Origin: an uncultured Bacteroidales bacterium
GTDB lineage: Bacteria; Bacteroidota; Bacteroidia; Bacteroidales; Bacteroidaceae
NCBI GenBank assembly: GCA_937906165.1
Contig: CALCYA010000125.1
Location: 1-24,402 of the forward strand
Direction: 5' to 3'
Length of the DNA stretch: 24,402 nt
In this document: in pieces, positions 1 through 7,849 of the stretch
Layout of the letters: the number at the start of each line of letters is the position of its first letter
How positions within the stretch are numbered: the first letter of the stretch is position 1
Notes under the pieces: generated by a model
Seen by the model: the letters and a program-made list of their open reading frames with translations, nothing else
What the model was told of the DNA's origin: nothing
Databases searched by the model: none
Position numbers and translations under genes: made by a program

Positions 1-47
1 CCTCTGCTTGTAAGGCAGATGCTCTAAACCAGCTGAGCTAAACGTCC
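1..47 (-). tRNA. tRNA-Val (anticodon UAC), 5' part only
   Basis: On the minus strand the sequence begins with acceptor strand GGACGTT (bases 47-41), then the D-arm, then an anticodon stem TCTGC/GCAGA (bases 19-15 and 7-3) closing the 7-base loop CTTACAA (14-8). The loop's central triplet TAC reads valine codons GUA/GUG. The variable loop, T-arm and 3' acceptor strand lie outside the window to the left. The D-arm GCTC...GAGC is intact. A strong promoter candidate lies 28 bases upstream. Confidence 0.93.
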
Positions 48-74
48 AATATGTCGCAATCCTTAATTGCGATG

Positions 75-106
75 CAAAAGTACAGCAAATTATTTTTACT
101 ACCAAA
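75..106 (-). promoter_or_regulatory. Bacteroidota-type promoter for tRNA-Val
   Basis: Read on the minus strand there is TTTG (106-103), a 20-base spacer and TACTTTTG (82-75), followed by CA. This matches the Bacteroides primary-sigma consensus TTTG-N19-21-TAnnTTTG exactly. Transcription would start near base 68, about 20 bases before the mature tRNA end. The DNA from about 107 to 297 shows no other feature. Confidence 0.75.
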
Positions 107-297
107 TATTTTGGCATAAAATTTTCGATTCAATCATAAAAATCTTCAAAACAGAGCATTTCTTCTCATATACGAGCCTATAAAGACAAAACAGCAACGG
201 CAGTTCGACACAAAAGACAAAAGAACAAATGCCTTTATAGCAAAGAAGACAAATCATACAAACGCACTCAGCCGGCAGCAGCACCATATACCAATAT

Positions 298-335
298 AAA
301 AAAAAGAAAAGGGCAAGCCTAATGGCCTGCCCTTT
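298..335 (-). terminator. Rho-independent terminator of the ompA-like gene
   Basis: Inverted arms at 308-319 and 324-335 form a 12-bp stem with a 4-base loop. The minus-strand RNA pairs fully, with one G-U wobble at the position that is an A-C mismatch on the plus strand, so the structure is built for the minus strand. A U-rich tract (complement of the A-run 298-310) follows. It begins 20 bases after the ompA-like stop codon. Confidence 0.9.
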
Positions 336-355
336 CATATCGTATACCGTATTGA

Positions 356-1510
356 TTACTTAACGATCTCAACAACAGCACGACGGTTCAAGTACTTAGA
401 AGAGAGCTCGTCTGTCTCGCCAACAGCAACTACCTCTACATCCTCAACACCAGCAGCCTTGAGAACCTCAGCCACAGCGTTTGCACGAGCCTCAGCAAGA
501 CCCTTGTTGTACTCCTCAGAACCGATAGTATCAGTGTAACCGATAACTCTCAGCTTAACACCAGCCTCAGCAGCAGCCTTAGCATAAGCCTCGATGTTCA
601 TCTGCTCCTTCTTAGAAGCGATCTTAGAAGAACCGAATGCGAAGAAGATAGACTCCTTAACATCAACCATAGAAGGTCTGTTCTTCAAATCGTTGTAAGC
701 AGCGTTCAACTTGTCATAGTCGTTCTTGAGAGCCTTGTAAGCATTCTTCAACTTGTTGTTCTCAGCCTGAGCGTCGTTCAACTGTGACATAAGCTCAGCA
801 AGAGCAGCAGCGTGCATAGCGCTGAGAGCAGGAACGTCAACAGTGTTGTCCCAACCTACCTTGTTGAACTTGTAAGTAAGACCGAGGTTAGCAGACCACA
901 TCATGTCGTGACCAGAAGTACCTGATACGCCGCTGAAACCGTTACGCAAGAAAGTACCTGCCAACTCGAGGTTGATAGCCCAGTGCTTAGATACGCGGAA
1001 TGTGTTGATGATACCGTAGTTAGCAGTGATAGAACCTGTGAAACCATCGAAATCCTCGTGGTTCATAGCCTCACGGCCTGCCCAACCAACACCTACATAA
1101 GGAATGAAGTTCCAGATACGCTTCTCGTTGTAACCACAGAAAAGGTTGCTGAGGTTGAACATAGCGTCAAAGTGGAAGTTCATATACATTGTGTGATCAG
1201 CCTCCTCGAAAGTCTGGATATTAAGACCCTGATAAGCTACTCTCCAACCGAAACCAGGAGTATGCCACTTACCAACGTATACATTGAGTGCTGGAGAAAG
1301 GTGATCGAATGGGCTCTCACCGTTTGTTACAACACCGTTATAGAGGTTAACACCGCCGTTAACACCAAGGAACCAGTTGCTGCCAAAACCATTGGTAGCT
1401 ACAGAGTTCTTCTTAGTAGGAACTACGACCTCATTAACTGTCTCCTGTGCATTAGCAGTAGAGAACATGGCAATAGCAGCTACTGCCAAAGAAATCATAA
1501 ATTTTTTCAT
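356..1510 (-). CDS. OmpA-family outer-membrane protein
   Basis: This 384-residue protein starts with a typical signal peptide (MKKFMISLAVAAIAMFSTANA, cleavage after about residue 21). Residues about 40-215 are rich in alternating aromatic and glycine residues, as in an OmpA-type beta-barrel. Residues about 230-280 form an alanine/asparagine/lysine-rich coiled coil. Residues about 285-384 are the OmpA peptidoglycan-binding domain, with the GYTD...YN..L...RA signature that contains the Asp and Arg that hold diaminopimelate. The protein should anchor the outer membrane to the cell wall. The gene is monocistronic, with its own promoter candidate and a strong terminator. The leader before the ATG is AT-rich and lacks a Shine-Dalgarno, as in highly expressed Bacteroides genes. 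Family assignment is secure; which OmpA paralogue it is cannot be told. Confidence 0.95.
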   Translation of the reverse strand: MKKFMISLAVAAIAMFSTANAQETVNEVVVPTKKNSVATNGFGSNWFLGVNGGVNLYNGVVTNGESPFDHLSPALNVYVGKWHTPGFGWRVAYQGLNIQTFEEADHTMYMNFHFDAMFNLSNLFCGYNEKRIWNFIPYVGVGWAGREAMNHEDFDGFTGSITANYGIINTFRVSKHWAINLELAGTFLRNGFSGVSGTSGHDMMWSANLGLTYKFNKVGWDNTVDVPALSAMHAAALAELMSQLNDAQAENNKLKNAYKALKNDYDKLNAAYNDLKNRPSMVDVKESIFFAFGSSKIASKKEQMNIEAYAKAAAEAGVKLRVIGYTDTIGSEEYNKGLAEARANAVAEVLKAAGVEDVEVVAVGETDELSSKYLNRRAVVEIVK

Positions 1511-1656
1511 ACTTAAAACTAATTAGAATCTTATATTATGTTATTTGTTACTTTTATGGTCAATGTCTATACAACACGCATAAAACATTTTTGTTTAAAT
1601 ACGCTGTTTCACAGCACTTTGCCATAAAACAGTATATCACACTATCCATTCTTGTG

Positions 1657-1690
1657 CAAATTTACATAAATTTCACAATACAGCACCAAC
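1657..1690 (-). promoter_or_regulatory. Candidate promoter of the ompA-like gene
   Basis: On the minus strand TAAATTTG (1664-1657) matches the -7 consensus TAnnTTTG. At a 22-base spacing lies GTTG (1690-1687), a 3-of-4 match to the -33 TTTG. A transcript from here would carry a leader of about 140 AT-rich bases. The call rests on pattern only. Confidence 0.4.
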
Positions 1691-1710
1691 AACACAGGCA
1701 AATAAGACAT

Positions 1711-1730
1711 TTGTTAACACTATTTAACAA
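1711..1730. other. Small AT-rich inverted repeat between mutL and the ompA-like gene
   Basis: TTGTTAA (1711-1717) and TTAACAA (1724-1730) are perfect inverted arms around a 6-base loop. The repeat sits 20 bases beyond the mutL stop codon and just upstream of the ompA promoter candidate. It could be a weak terminator of the mutL transcript or a protein-binding palindrome. No U-tract follows, so neither role is firm. Confidence 0.3.
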
Positions 1731-1750
1731 TTAAAACATACCCAATTTCC

Positions 1751-3604
1751 CTATTTTGTAAAAAAACGGTCTATTTCATTGTCGGATACAATATGTATTA
1801 TTGTTTTCCCATCCGGAGTCCTGGACGGAAGCGGAGTCCGGAAAAGTTCGTCTACCAGACTCTTCATCTCCTCGGCAGAAAGAAGCTGACCTGAGACAAT
1901 CGCCACATCCTTGGCCATCACATTGGCCAGTTGGTCATACATTTTCTCCTTCGCCCCGGTTGTCTGCTCCATTGTGCTATGCAATATATCCATCAGTAGC
2001 TTGACTGGAGAGAGCCCGTCAAGATCGGCCGGAACACCTTGCAACACATATGTTCCTCCACCAAGAGAAGAAATGTCAAAACCCAAAGAGAGCAGTTCGC
2101 TACTTATAGACTCCAACACACTACTCTCACCAACCGACAGTTCTACCCTCTCGGGAAAAAGAAGTCCTTGAACCGGAGCACTGCTGTCCTGGAGCTGCTT
2201 CCTATACCTTTCGTACAATACCCTTATGTGAGCCCTGCGCTGATGTACCCACATAAGACCCGACTTGACCGGTATAAGTATATATTGCCCTTTATACTGC
2301 GACATAGGAACGAACTCCTCCTGAATAAGTGCATCGGCAGGAGCTTCCGAAATCGCAGACTGCATTACAATCTCGTTGGGCAGATCTTCAAACGGCGACA
2401 GGTCAAGCGTAGTCTTTTTGTTTGAAGCACCTTCGTAAAGCATTTCCCACATGGAATCCCCACCATTATACTCAGGAGCACGGTTCTTGAAAGGATTGTA
2501 ATCGGACTTATATGAGATTTTGGGCGCTGAAACAGGAACTTCCGACGGGCCCGAAAGGTCCATCACAGGAATATCAGGGATATCGTCGTCGTCAAAGCCC
2601 AGACTTGGAGCGGCATTGAAACGGCCAAGAGACTCACGGACTGCCGCACATATGATTTTCCAAAGACTTGATTCATCCTCGAACTTTATTTCAGTTTTAG
2701 TGGGATGTATATTCACATCAATACGTGAAGGGTCCACATCAAGTGACAGGAAGAAAGGCACCTGTTCCCCTTGAGGAATTATTTCGCCGTAAGCCTCAAG
2801 GACAGCCTTTGCAAAATAGGGGTGACGCATATAACGTCCATTGACAAAGAAGAACTGCAACGCACCTTTCTTGCGCGCACTTTCAGGGGCACCGACAAAT
2901 CCTTTCACATTGATGAGGGTACTTGTGACTTCCACTTCTATGAGTTGGGAATTTATCCTCTTTCCGAACAGATTGGCAATCCTTTGACGGAAAGACGAGG
3001 GCGGCAGGGAAATCATTTCCGAACCATTGTGAGACAAAGAGAACTCTACATCGCAATTCACAAGAGCGACACGTTCAAACTCGGTCACAATATTGTTCAG
3101 CTCGGTCTGTACGGATTTTAGGAACTTACGGCGCGCCGGTATATTGAAAAACAGGTTCTTGACCTTGAAATTGCTGCCACAGGGGGCCGCGATAGGTTCC
3201 TGTAGCTCCAACTGCGAACCGGATATGACGATTTGTGTACCCAATTCATCATCGGCCCTGCGTGTAACCAATTCCACCTGCGCAACTGCAACTATCGAAG
3301 CAAGGGCTTCACCCCTGAATCCCATGGTTGACAACGCGAACAGGTCTTCGGCACAACTTATCTTTGATGTCGCATGACGCTCAAAGGCAAGGCGTGCATC
3401 GGTCTCGGACATGCCTTTACCATTATCGACAACCTGTATAAGGGTACGTCCCCCATCGGTCACTATAACCTGTACTTTTGTAGCACCCGCATCGACAGCA
3501 TTCTCCATAAGCTCCTTGACTACAGAAGCAGGCCGCTGCACGACCTCACCCGCAGCAATCTGGTTAGCCACCGAATCGGGCAATAGATGTATTATATCTT
3601 GCAT
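1751..3604 (-). CDS. mutL: DNA mismatch repair protein MutL
   Basis: The 617-residue protein has the GHKL ATPase core of MutL: KELMENAVDAG (Glu31 and Asn35 correspond to the catalytic Glu and Mg-binding Asn), DNGKGM at 60-65, RHATSKI at 76-82 and GFRGEAL at 95-101. A long C-terminal dimerisation domain follows. MutL links mismatch recognition by MutS to strand excision. I chose ATG 3604, giving MQDIIHLLPDSVANQIAAGE, because that is where family homology begins; the in-frame codon at 3628 would overlap the preceding gene. The metal-dependent endonuclease motif DQHA-x2-E-x4-E is replaced by HQRRAHIRVLYE (454-465), and the usual CPHGRP segment near the C-terminus reads PSRTPDGKT. It is the last gene of the recQ-to-mutL run, 11 bases after the small membrane protein gene. 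Confidence 0.96.
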   Translation of the reverse strand: MQDIIHLLPDSVANQIAAGEVVQRPASVVKELMENAVDAGATKVQVIVTDGGRTLIQVVDNGKGMSETDARLAFERHATSKISCAEDLFALSTMGFRGEALASIVAVAQVELVTRRADDELGTQIVISGSQLELQEPIAAPCGSNFKVKNLFFNIPARRKFLKSVQTELNNIVTEFERVALVNCDVEFSLSHNGSEMISLPPSSFRQRIANLFGKRINSQLIEVEVTSTLINVKGFVGAPESARKKGALQFFFVNGRYMRHPYFAKAVLEAYGEIIPQGEQVPFFLSLDVDPSRIDVNIHPTKTEIKFEDESSLWKIICAAVRESLGRFNAAPSLGFDDDDIPDIPVMDLSGPSEVPVSAPKISYKSDYNPFKNRAPEYNGGDSMWEMLYEGASNKKTTLDLSPFEDLPNEIVMQSAISEAPADALIQEEFVPMSQYKGQYILIPVKSGLMWVHQRRAHIRVLYERYRKQLQDSSAPVQGLLFPERVELSVGESSVLESISSELLSLGFDISSLGGGTYVLQGVPADLDGLSPVKLLMDILHSTMEQTTGAKEKMYDQLANVMAKDVAIVSGQLLSAEEMKSLVDELFRTPLPSRTPDGKTIIHIVSDNEIDRFFTK

Positions 3605-3615
3605 TATTTTCAAAA

Positions 3616-3912
3616 CTATAGAAGCCAAACACTCTTTACCAGATAAAAGAGCAAGAAGGCACAGATGAACAGCACCACGACTATTGCACCTGACGAAAGT
3701 CGTTGCCCTCCCTCCTTGCGGCGCGCCAAATGGGAATCACCGGCCGTAAAAGCACCTTTAAGACGGTCGCGGTAGGACTCCTCCCTTGGGGGCAACATAC
3801 CCAGTTCACGCTTGGCATTCTCAACTATCTTGTCAAGTTTCTCCTTGCGCTCATCAACGAAAATATATTTATGGTCGAACCTGCGCGGCTCCCGTTGTTT
3901 GAAATACCCCAT
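3616..3912 (-). CDS. Small conserved-looking membrane protein of unknown function
   Basis: A 98-residue protein not matched to a known function. The N-terminus is highly charged and lysine/arginine-rich (PRRFDHKYIFVDERKEKLDK). The middle is predicted helical, and residues about 76-95 form one hydrophobic segment (AIVVVLFICAFLLFYLVKSV), so it is probably a tail-anchored inner-membrane protein with its N-terminus in the cytoplasm. Its ATG directly abuts the TAG of the ostA-like gene, so it is surely co-translated with it, and mutL follows 11 bases later. As I recall, small proteins of this sort occur beside mutL in other Bacteroidales. The context suggests a link to envelope biogenesis rather than repair, but that is inference. 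Confidence 0.8.
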   Translation of the reverse strand: MGYFKQREPRRFDHKYIFVDERKEKLDKIVENAKRELGMLPPREESYRDRLKGAFTAGDSHLARRKEGGQRLSSGAIVVVLFICAFLLFYLVKSVWLL

Positions 3913-5547
3913 CTACTCCTCCTTTCTGAAACGGTCAAGCGTCGGCAACGGAACACTCTCCCTTTTTATCATTTTCAATCTCATGTCAGCATCCTTGCCT
4001 CTCCACACAAAGACATCATCCTTGCTCACAGGACGCACATAATCGAACCACGCAAAATTATCAAGATAACAAGCTTCGGGCGGGCGTTGGCTCATCGGAT
4101 AGAAAACACCTTTGGACTCTTTAGGTACAACGACCTTGTCTACCTGACCATCCTTTACAAAAGCTGTTGCGCGGCCTGCAGTAGTGGTGTTCATGCCTAC
4201 ATATGTACTATCCTCGTCAAGAGGGAAGAACACTATCTCCACGCTACCTATCACCTGCATCTCGGAGAGTTTGTTCTCGCTGAAATAGAATTTCATCTCC
4301 TGTCCACGTATCTGGTTATAATTAGCGCTGTCCATAGGCTCTGCATAAAGGGTCTGATTAATGACATGTACCCAATCGATAGAGGTACTGTCAAGATATA
4401 TCTTCACCTCCTCACCAAGCAACTGCACATTGTTGTTCCACAAAATGGGATCCTTATACATCGTCACGCATGTATCACGGGAATCAAAGACAAGGGAGTC
4501 ACAGACAGCCTGCATACTCTGCCCCCACGCACGCACCTTATTATACGCACGGACCTGTCTGAAAAGAGAATCAGTATTCAGGTTATACGATACCGCCCAT
4601 ATTGTATCGGCGTGCATAAAAAGAGAATCCTTCTGTGAAAAATCGACGACAAGAGCACGCTGTGTCACATAGGCAGAGTCCACAATCTCATTAAGATATG
4701 CATACTCACCCGTGAGCATGTTGCGGTCAACAGGATCTTTATATATTATATTTCCGAACATCTCGCTATAACCGGCAGCAGTGTCATAGAATATTGAGTC
4801 GGCAGTCACATCCTTGTTGCCATTATAAAGTACAGAACGGTCAAGCAACACGGCCTGTCGTGTACCCATATTATAACGTCCACGCTCGGAATACACCTCG
4901 CTTGAACCACTATACATGTTAGTAGGGCCTACAATTGCTGCGACCTTACTTTCAGTATTGTATCTGAGAGTGTCACTGAGCATGCGGAACTGGGGATTCT
5001 CGACACTGACGTCATCAAGAAAAAGCGCATCCTTTGAATCGACATTGTACTCGCCATAGTATGAGCTCAAAGTACTCTCCTCATCGGACAGTGTACCGTA
5101 ATCGAAGAAATACCCGACATTTGTATTACGGTCAAAGTCGAGGCTGTCAGTCTCAAGCACGCTGTTCTTGTCAATAAGCTGCACATTGTTACGCACACGC
5201 GCAAGATTGGTATCACCGTCAAAATCGAGATAGTCACCGAACAGGAAGAGAGTATCGCCTTGTTCCATCCTTACATTACCGAATGCCTGGAATGCATTCC
5301 TCTTCTGGAAATAGTGGGCACTGTCGCAGTACATGTACATACTGTCGCGACGGAACTGAACGTCACCTACAAGAATCCATGCATCAGGATTTATCTTCTC
5401 GTCAAAACGTGTTACGTTGGTATGCAGCATATGAATGTAGCTCTTCTTTTCAGAAGAGCCGCTACCGCTATCCTGCGCACCCGCATAGATAAAACAGCAG
5501 AGAAGAGACAAGAATGAGATTATCCTGTGCATAAAGAGACCCGTCAT
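3913..5547 (-). CDS. OstA/LptA-like LPS transport protein
   Basis: This 544-residue protein has a signal peptide (hydrophobic core IISFLSLLCCFIYAGA). It has long stretches of short repeated beta-strands of the form Y.D...Y....N...A.GNV.....DTLF..GDYL, typical of the OstA/LptA beta-jellyroll family (OstA-like_N). Such proteins bind LPS lipid and form the bridge across the periplasm between the LptB2FG extractor and LptD. It is much longer than E. coli LptA (185 residues) and lacks the C-terminal LptD barrel, so it is an OstA-like protein rather than LptD. The start at 5547 overlaps the surA-like stop as ATGA; an in-frame ATG at 5532 would give a more typical signal peptide. A separate lptB lies about 11 kb away in this window. 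Confidence 0.85.
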   Translation of the reverse strand: MTGLFMHRIISFLSLLCCFIYAGAQDSGSGSSEKKSYIHMLHTNVTRFDEKINPDAWILVGDVQFRRDSMYMYCDSAHYFQKRNAFQAFGNVRMEQGDTLFLFGDYLDFDGDTNLARVRNNVQLIDKNSVLETDSLDFDRNTNVGYFFDYGTLSDEESTLSSYYGEYNVDSKDALFLDDVSVENPQFRMLSDTLRYNTESKVAAIVGPTNMYSGSSEVYSERGRYNMGTRQAVLLDRSVLYNGNKDVTADSIFYDTAAGYSEMFGNIIYKDPVDRNMLTGEYAYLNEIVDSAYVTQRALVVDFSQKDSLFMHADTIWAVSYNLNTDSLFRQVRAYNKVRAWGQSMQAVCDSLVFDSRDTCVTMYKDPILWNNNVQLLGEEVKIYLDSTSIDWVHVINQTLYAEPMDSANYNQIRGQEMKFYFSENKLSEMQVIGSVEIVFFPLDEDSTYVGMNTTTAGRATAFVKDGQVDKVVVPKESKGVFYPMSQRPPEACYLDNFAWFDYVRPVSKDDVFVWRGKDADMRLKMIKRESVPLPTLDRFRKEE

Positions 5548-6914
5548 TTATCTTCCTCGTAAAATTCCCAATGTGGATACTTGAATTCACAGTTCCTGCT
5601 GTCACTGTTGATTCTCACATATGTATTTTTCTGTTTTTCCTTTATCCACTCCTGAATACGGTTATTGCCGAGTTCCGATTTGTACATCATACTCAAGGTT
5701 TCATAGTCATCGGCTATTGTTGCAAGATGAGCTTCTGTCCTTGACCTGAGTTTTGCAACGGCACATACAGTCTTGCCGTTATCGAGAACCCAAGCAAAAG
5801 GTTGTGAAAGGCTGTCAACCTCCAGACCGTCTATTACACGGGCAACATCAACAGGAAGTTCCTCTAAAGAGAAATGTGACGAAGCTGTATTCCTGTTGTA
5901 CATGATACCGTAATTATTGCGGGTATCCTTGTCATGAGAGATAACCTCCGCAGCTTCTTCGAATGTAAACTTGCCCTCTTTAATATCTGTAGATATCGAA
6001 TCAAGACGCAGAAGCATTTTCTTGATATTCTCGCTTGAACGGACTGGCTTGCGCAGAATGTGGCGCACCTTTATTCTGTCGCCTCGCTTCTCAATAAGCT
6101 GTATAATGTGGAAACCATACTCAGTCTCTACTATCTTCGATATCTTGTTTGGGTCGGTAAGATTGAATGCAACAGCAGCAAACTCCGGTGCGAATTCACC
6201 GCGGCCACTGAAGTCGAGTTCACCGCCACGCTTTGCAGAACCAGGGTCCTCGGAATACAGGAGCGCCATAGTCGAAAAGCTGGTCTCACCACTGAGGATA
6301 CGGTCAGTATAATCACGCAGTTCACTCTTCACACGTTCTATCTCTTCCTCCGCAATCTCGGGCTCCTGAGTAATTATCTGGACCTCTACCTGCTCTTGAA
6401 TGAAAGGCAGGCTATCCTTCGGCAATGATTCGTAGTAACGGCGCACAAGGGAGGGCGACACTTTGATATCACCTATCAATTTGGCCTTCATCATCTCCAT
6501 CATCTCCATGTTATAAAGCTGCTCGCGGTACATCTCACGGATTTCGGCCGAATTCTTGTCGAAATACTCCTCAAGTTTCTCTTTTGAGCCAATCTGCTGA
6601 ATGACATAATCCATCTGTGCATCGACCTGACGCATGATCTTTGTCTCATCAACCTCAATACTGTCTATTGCAGCCTGGTGCAGGAAAAGCTGCTGCACCG
6701 CCAAATCTTCGCCTACTACGCAATATGGATCACCCTCAAATTTTCTGCCGGTGCTCAACCAATAGCGTATTGCCTCTTCAATATCGGAACGCAATATCGC
6801 TTTGTCACCTACAACCCATTCCACACGGTCAATGACGTTATCCTGGGCGTTGGCGCTGCCAAAAGAGAATAGCGCAAAAAGCGCTAATGCACATTTAAGA
6901 ATATATCTGTTCAT
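5544..6914 (-). CDS. surA: SurA-like periplasmic peptidyl-prolyl isomerase/chaperone
   Basis: A 456-residue protein with a clear signal peptide (MNRYILKCALALFALFSFGS, then ANAQ). The N-terminal SurA chaperone domain (about 25-165) begins with the family's VVGDKAILRSDIEEA pattern. A parvulin domain follows at about 170-285, with the conserved YSEDPGSAKRGGELDF and EFAAVAFNL...TEYGFHIIQLIEKR segments. A more diverged second parvulin-like domain spans about 286-395. SurA carries unfolded outer-membrane proteins across the periplasm to the BAM complex. The ATG shares its A with the stop codon of the upstream lipoprotein gene (TAATG), and its own stop overlaps the ostA-like start. The gene symbol is given by domain order; strict orthology to E. 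coli surA is likely but not proven. Confidence 0.9.
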   Translation of the reverse strand: MNRYILKCALALFALFSFGSANAQDNVIDRVEWVVGDKAILRSDIEEAIRYWLSTGRKFEGDPYCVVGEDLAVQQLFLHQAAIDSIEVDETKIMRQVDAQMDYVIQQIGSKEKLEEYFDKNSAEIREMYREQLYNMEMMEMMKAKLIGDIKVSPSLVRRYYESLPKDSLPFIQEQVEVQIITQEPEIAEEEIERVKSELRDYTDRILSGETSFSTMALLYSEDPGSAKRGGELDFSGRGEFAPEFAAVAFNLTDPNKISKIVETEYGFHIIQLIEKRGDRIKVRHILRKPVRSSENIKKMLLRLDSISTDIKEGKFTFEEAAEVISHDKDTRNNYGIMYNRNTASSHFSLEELPVDVARVIDGLEVDSLSQPFAWVLDNGKTVCAVAKLRSRTEAHLATIADDYETLSMMYKSELGNNRIQEWIKEKQKNTYVRINSDSRNCEFKYPHWEFYEEDK

Positions 6915-7807
6915 TATTTTTCTATTAATTCGTCTGTAACAGTCTGTCTATTGTTAAACTTTATGATTCCTTCGGTCTTGGCCTCTTCAAAAAGGTCCTT
7001 CTTCTTTCTTTTAATAAAATCGGCCTTACGTGAATTAAGCAACAGTTCGTTTATCTCGGTCATAACAAGTTCCACAGGCATTGTGTCGCCTTCACGGAGT
7101 ATGGTATCGGAACAAACAAAATAAATCTTGTCATCCTCTTTGAATTCAATGGTGCTCTTACGCGAAAGTCTATCCATCAACTGAGACTCTGTAAGCGGAG
7201 TATGCTTCACGACATCAACAAATGAATACCAGCGGTCCATAAGATACTCATATACCAATGCATTCTCCGCGCTGTATGTTTCCAGTTCCTCCATTGCCTC
7301 CGGACTCATATCAAGACACCATTTCCGCACCTTGTTCAAACTTGGAGCTTTAGCCGGAAGCACCAGCAGCAATCCCTTGAACATGGGTTCGTCGGCATCA
7401 AAAAGAGGTTTGTTGGAGTTATAGAAATGCAATACTTCGGCCAGGCTTATTGACGGTTTAAGATGCTGTTCAACGAGTTTATCCTGATATATATTGAGTA
7501 TGAGACTCTTACGATAATTCTCAACCATTCTCTCTATCTCAGATGTTGAAGCGATGTTGTCAGTAGCCTTATTGTAGAACAGCTGTTCAGTAGCCCAACG
7601 CTCAATATATTCATTGACGAAAGCAACACTGTCATCATGAGCAGATGCCGCGAACTGCAAGTCCACCTCATCCTTGTAAAGATGCACACCATTCACCTCC
7701 ACAAGAGAGTGACGGCTCTCTTGCAGGGCCTGCTCGCCATGACATGCTGCCAACAAAGGCACAAACGTCAGCATCAGCAGATATTTCTTGACGTTGTTTT
7801 TTTGCAT
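6914..7807 (-). CDS. SurA-N/PpiC-related periplasmic lipoprotein
   Basis: This 297-residue protein starts with a lipoprotein signal: a basic N-region, a hydrophobic core and the lipobox LAAC with the modified cysteine at residue 22. The following segment (VEVNGVHLYKDEVDL) is the strand-helix opening typical of the SurA/PpiC N-terminal chaperone domain, and helical segments follow to the end. I see no recognisable parvulin catalytic domain, so it is probably a chaperone-like partner without isomerase activity, tethered to a membrane. It sits between two parvulin-type foldase genes and overlaps surA by one base. A helper role in outer-membrane protein assembly is inferred from context. Confidence 0.8.
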   Translation of the reverse strand: MQKNNVKKYLLMLTFVPLLAACHGEQALQESRHSLVEVNGVHLYKDEVDLQFAASAHDDSVAFVNEYIERWATEQLFYNKATDNIASTSEIERMVENYRKSLILNIYQDKLVEQHLKPSISLAEVLHFYNSNKPLFDADEPMFKGLLLVLPAKAPSLNKVRKWCLDMSPEAMEELETYSAENALVYEYLMDRWYSFVDVVKHTPLTESQLMDRLSRKSTIEFKEDDKIYFVCSDTILREGDTMPVELVMTEINELLLNSRKADFIKRKKKDLFEEAKTEGIIKFNNRQTVTDELIEK

Positions 7808-7823
7808 CCGATGAAAATTGCTA

Positions 7824-7831
7824 CAAAGATA
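7824..7831 (-). promoter_or_regulatory. Possible internal -7 promoter element
   Basis: TATCTTTG on the minus strand fits the TAnnTTTG consensus and lies 16 bases before the lipoprotein start codon. No TTTG is found at the expected -33 distance, which would fall inside the end of the preceding gene. It could allow partly independent expression of the lipoprotein-surA-ostA-mutL segment. Confidence 0.3.
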
Positions 7832-7849
7832 AATAATAACCTCTCTTCA

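Noticed and set aside
99..338. Minus-strand open frame of 79 codons between the ompA-like gene and tRNA-Val
   Set aside because: It begins inside the ompA terminator, runs over the tRNA promoter region, and its hydrophobic, Cys-rich translation reflects AT-rich DNA rather than a protein family.
3703..4638. Plus-strand open frame of 311 codons
   Set aside because: It lies opposite the small membrane protein and ostA-like genes, which have signal peptides, family features and tight coupling; the translation has no recognisable features.
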